A stretch of DNA of 6,299 bases, taken from the NCBI GenBank assembly GCA_025936015.1, contig JAICUE010000161.1, forward strand, positions 1 to 6,299, written 5' to 3'. The notes below the pieces were generated by a model. The model was given only the letters and a program-made list of their open reading frames with translations. It did no database searches and was not told where the DNA came from. Each line of letters begins with the position of its first letter. Positions within the stretch are counted from its first letter, which is position 1. This document shows positions 5,668 through 6,299 of the stretch, piece after piece. The stretch is from Gemmatimonadaceae bacterium (GTDB lineage: Bacteria > Gemmatimonadota > Gemmatimonadetes > Gemmatimonadales > Gemmatimonadaceae). The translations under genes were made by a program, and so were the position numbers.

Positions 5668-6186
5668 TCAGATCTCGTCGAGCTCCTCGTCCGGCGCGAG
5701 CGCGGTCGTGCGGGCACGACGCGTCCGGCGCGCCGCCGCGCGCGCGGCGCTGGTCTCGTGCGCTTCACGCGCAACGTCCTCACCGGCATGATACGCGGCC
5801 TTGGTCGAGGCGAGCTTCGCCTCGAGGTCGACGCGTGCATCGCGTGCCGCCTCGCGGCCAGCGTCCATCGCGCGGGTGACCTGGCTCTTCTTCAACTCGA
5901 TCGCGTGGCGTGCAGCGTCGATCCGTTCCTCGACCTGCCGGCGAGCTTCCATGAAGGTGTCGCTCACCCGGCTCACCGCATCGCTCGCCGCGTCCTGAGC
6001 GGCGTTGCGGACGCGTCGCGCGCCCCGCTGGATCTCGCGGCGGGTCTCGATACCGCTCCGTGGAGCGAAAAGGAGCGCAACCCCGGCACCGATCGCTGCG
6101 CCGATCAGGAACGAACCAATCCCGGGGGACTGGCGCTCGATCACCACAAACGCATCGTCGTCGTCGAACTCGTAATCGTCGCGCAT
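5668..6186 (-). CDS. YtxH domain-containing protein
   Basis: A 172-residue membrane-anchored protein of the YtxH family, best known as general-stress and envelope-associated proteins in Bacillus; the biochemical role is undefined. The diagnostic part is the glycine-zipper helix GIGSFLIGAAIGAGVALLFA (22-41) followed directly by APRSGIETRREI (41-52), matching the family pattern of a small-residue helix then APxSGxExR. The N-terminus is strongly acidic (DDYEFDDDDAF, 3-13). Residues about 50-150 are Ala/Arg/Glu-rich, with spacing typical of a long amphipathic or coiled-coil helix. The end has an Arg cluster (153-159) and an acidic tail (DEELDEI). GAGGAGA (6200-6194 region), eight bases before the ATG, is a good Shine-Dalgarno and fixes the start, although the same frame stays open upstream to the window edge. 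BrkB follows 52 bases downstream. Confidence 0.9.
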   Translation of the reverse strand: MRDDYEFDDDDAFVVIERQSPGIGSFLIGAAIGAGVALLFAPRSGIETRREIQRGARRVRNAAQDAASDAVSRVSDTFMEARRQVEERIDAARHAIELKKSQVTRAMDAGREAARDARVDLEAKLASTKAAYHAGEDVAREAHETSAARAAARRTRRARTTALAPDEELDEI

Positions 6187-6272
6187 CCTGCCGTCTCCTC
6201 GAGGGTCGGTAATTTCTGCGATGTTTCGTCCAGCATGTGCAACGCCCGCGCCGTCGCCGCGTCCAGTCCCGT

Positions 6273-6299
6273 TCAGCGCTTCTTTCCCTTCGGCGGCGC
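6273..6299 (-). CDS. C-terminal tail of an unidentified upstream gene (partial)
   Basis: Eight codons ending in TGA read APPKGKKR. A proline then lysine/arginine-rich end is common in bacterial proteins, and an 86-base gap to the YtxH ATG would fit a gene boundary. This is too short to identify, and the frame was chosen because it alone gives a stop just inside the edge. It could be noncoding. Confidence 0.3.
   Translation of the reverse strand, partial: APPKGKKR

Noticed and set aside
6141..6236. 31-residue minus frame starting MLDETSQKLPTLEETAG across the YtxH start
   Set aside because: The first half looks protein-like, but it overlaps the well-supported YtxH start and turns into a Thr/Ser run that shadows the acidic YtxH N-terminus. 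It is too short to claim.

Overview
The window is very GC-rich, and every gene I can support lies on the minus strand, so it is transcribed from right to left. Protein style (GRVAHGYLLCGPRGTGKTT-type DnaX, Gly-rich secreted repeat protein, Ala/Arg-rich YtxH) together with a recurring word CGTTAGGC suggests Gemmatimonadota or a similar high-GC Gram-negative-type lineage. This assignment is an impression from pattern recognition and not a database result. No phage, insertion sequence, CRISPR, rRNA or tRNA is visible.

Layout in transcription order (right to left): a 9-codon tail of an unidentified upstream gene (6299-6273); a YtxH-domain envelope/stress protein (6186-5668); a YihY/BrkB six-helix membrane protein (5615-4707), 52 bases after it; a 232-base gap in which I see no convincing signal; a small repeat-containing lipoprotein (4474-4235); a strong intrinsic terminator (4153-4112); a low-specificity L-threonine aldolase of the LtaE/GntG type (4059-3016); a 381-base gap holding a degenerate heptamer satellite; a secreted protein built from about twelve 16-residue glycine-rich repeats (2634-1522); and dnaX, the DNA polymerase III gamma/tau subunit (1431 to the left edge, C-terminus cut off).

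YtxH and BrkB look like an envelope-associated pair and the lipoprotein may share that theme. Aldolase and dnaX are housekeeping genes. dnaX matters for annotation because it has no usable ATG: a TTG start at 1431 restores the conserved N-terminus, whereas ATG-based open frames over the region are out-of-frame shadows. Just upstream of that TTG, a candidate promoter and a terminator-like hairpin occupy the same few dozen bases.

I do not see an evident new multi-gene system. The items most worth follow-up are the 16-residue repeat protein, the heptamer satellite between genes, the CGTTAGGC word that accounts for every TTA codon I found in the coding regions, and the compact dnaX start region.
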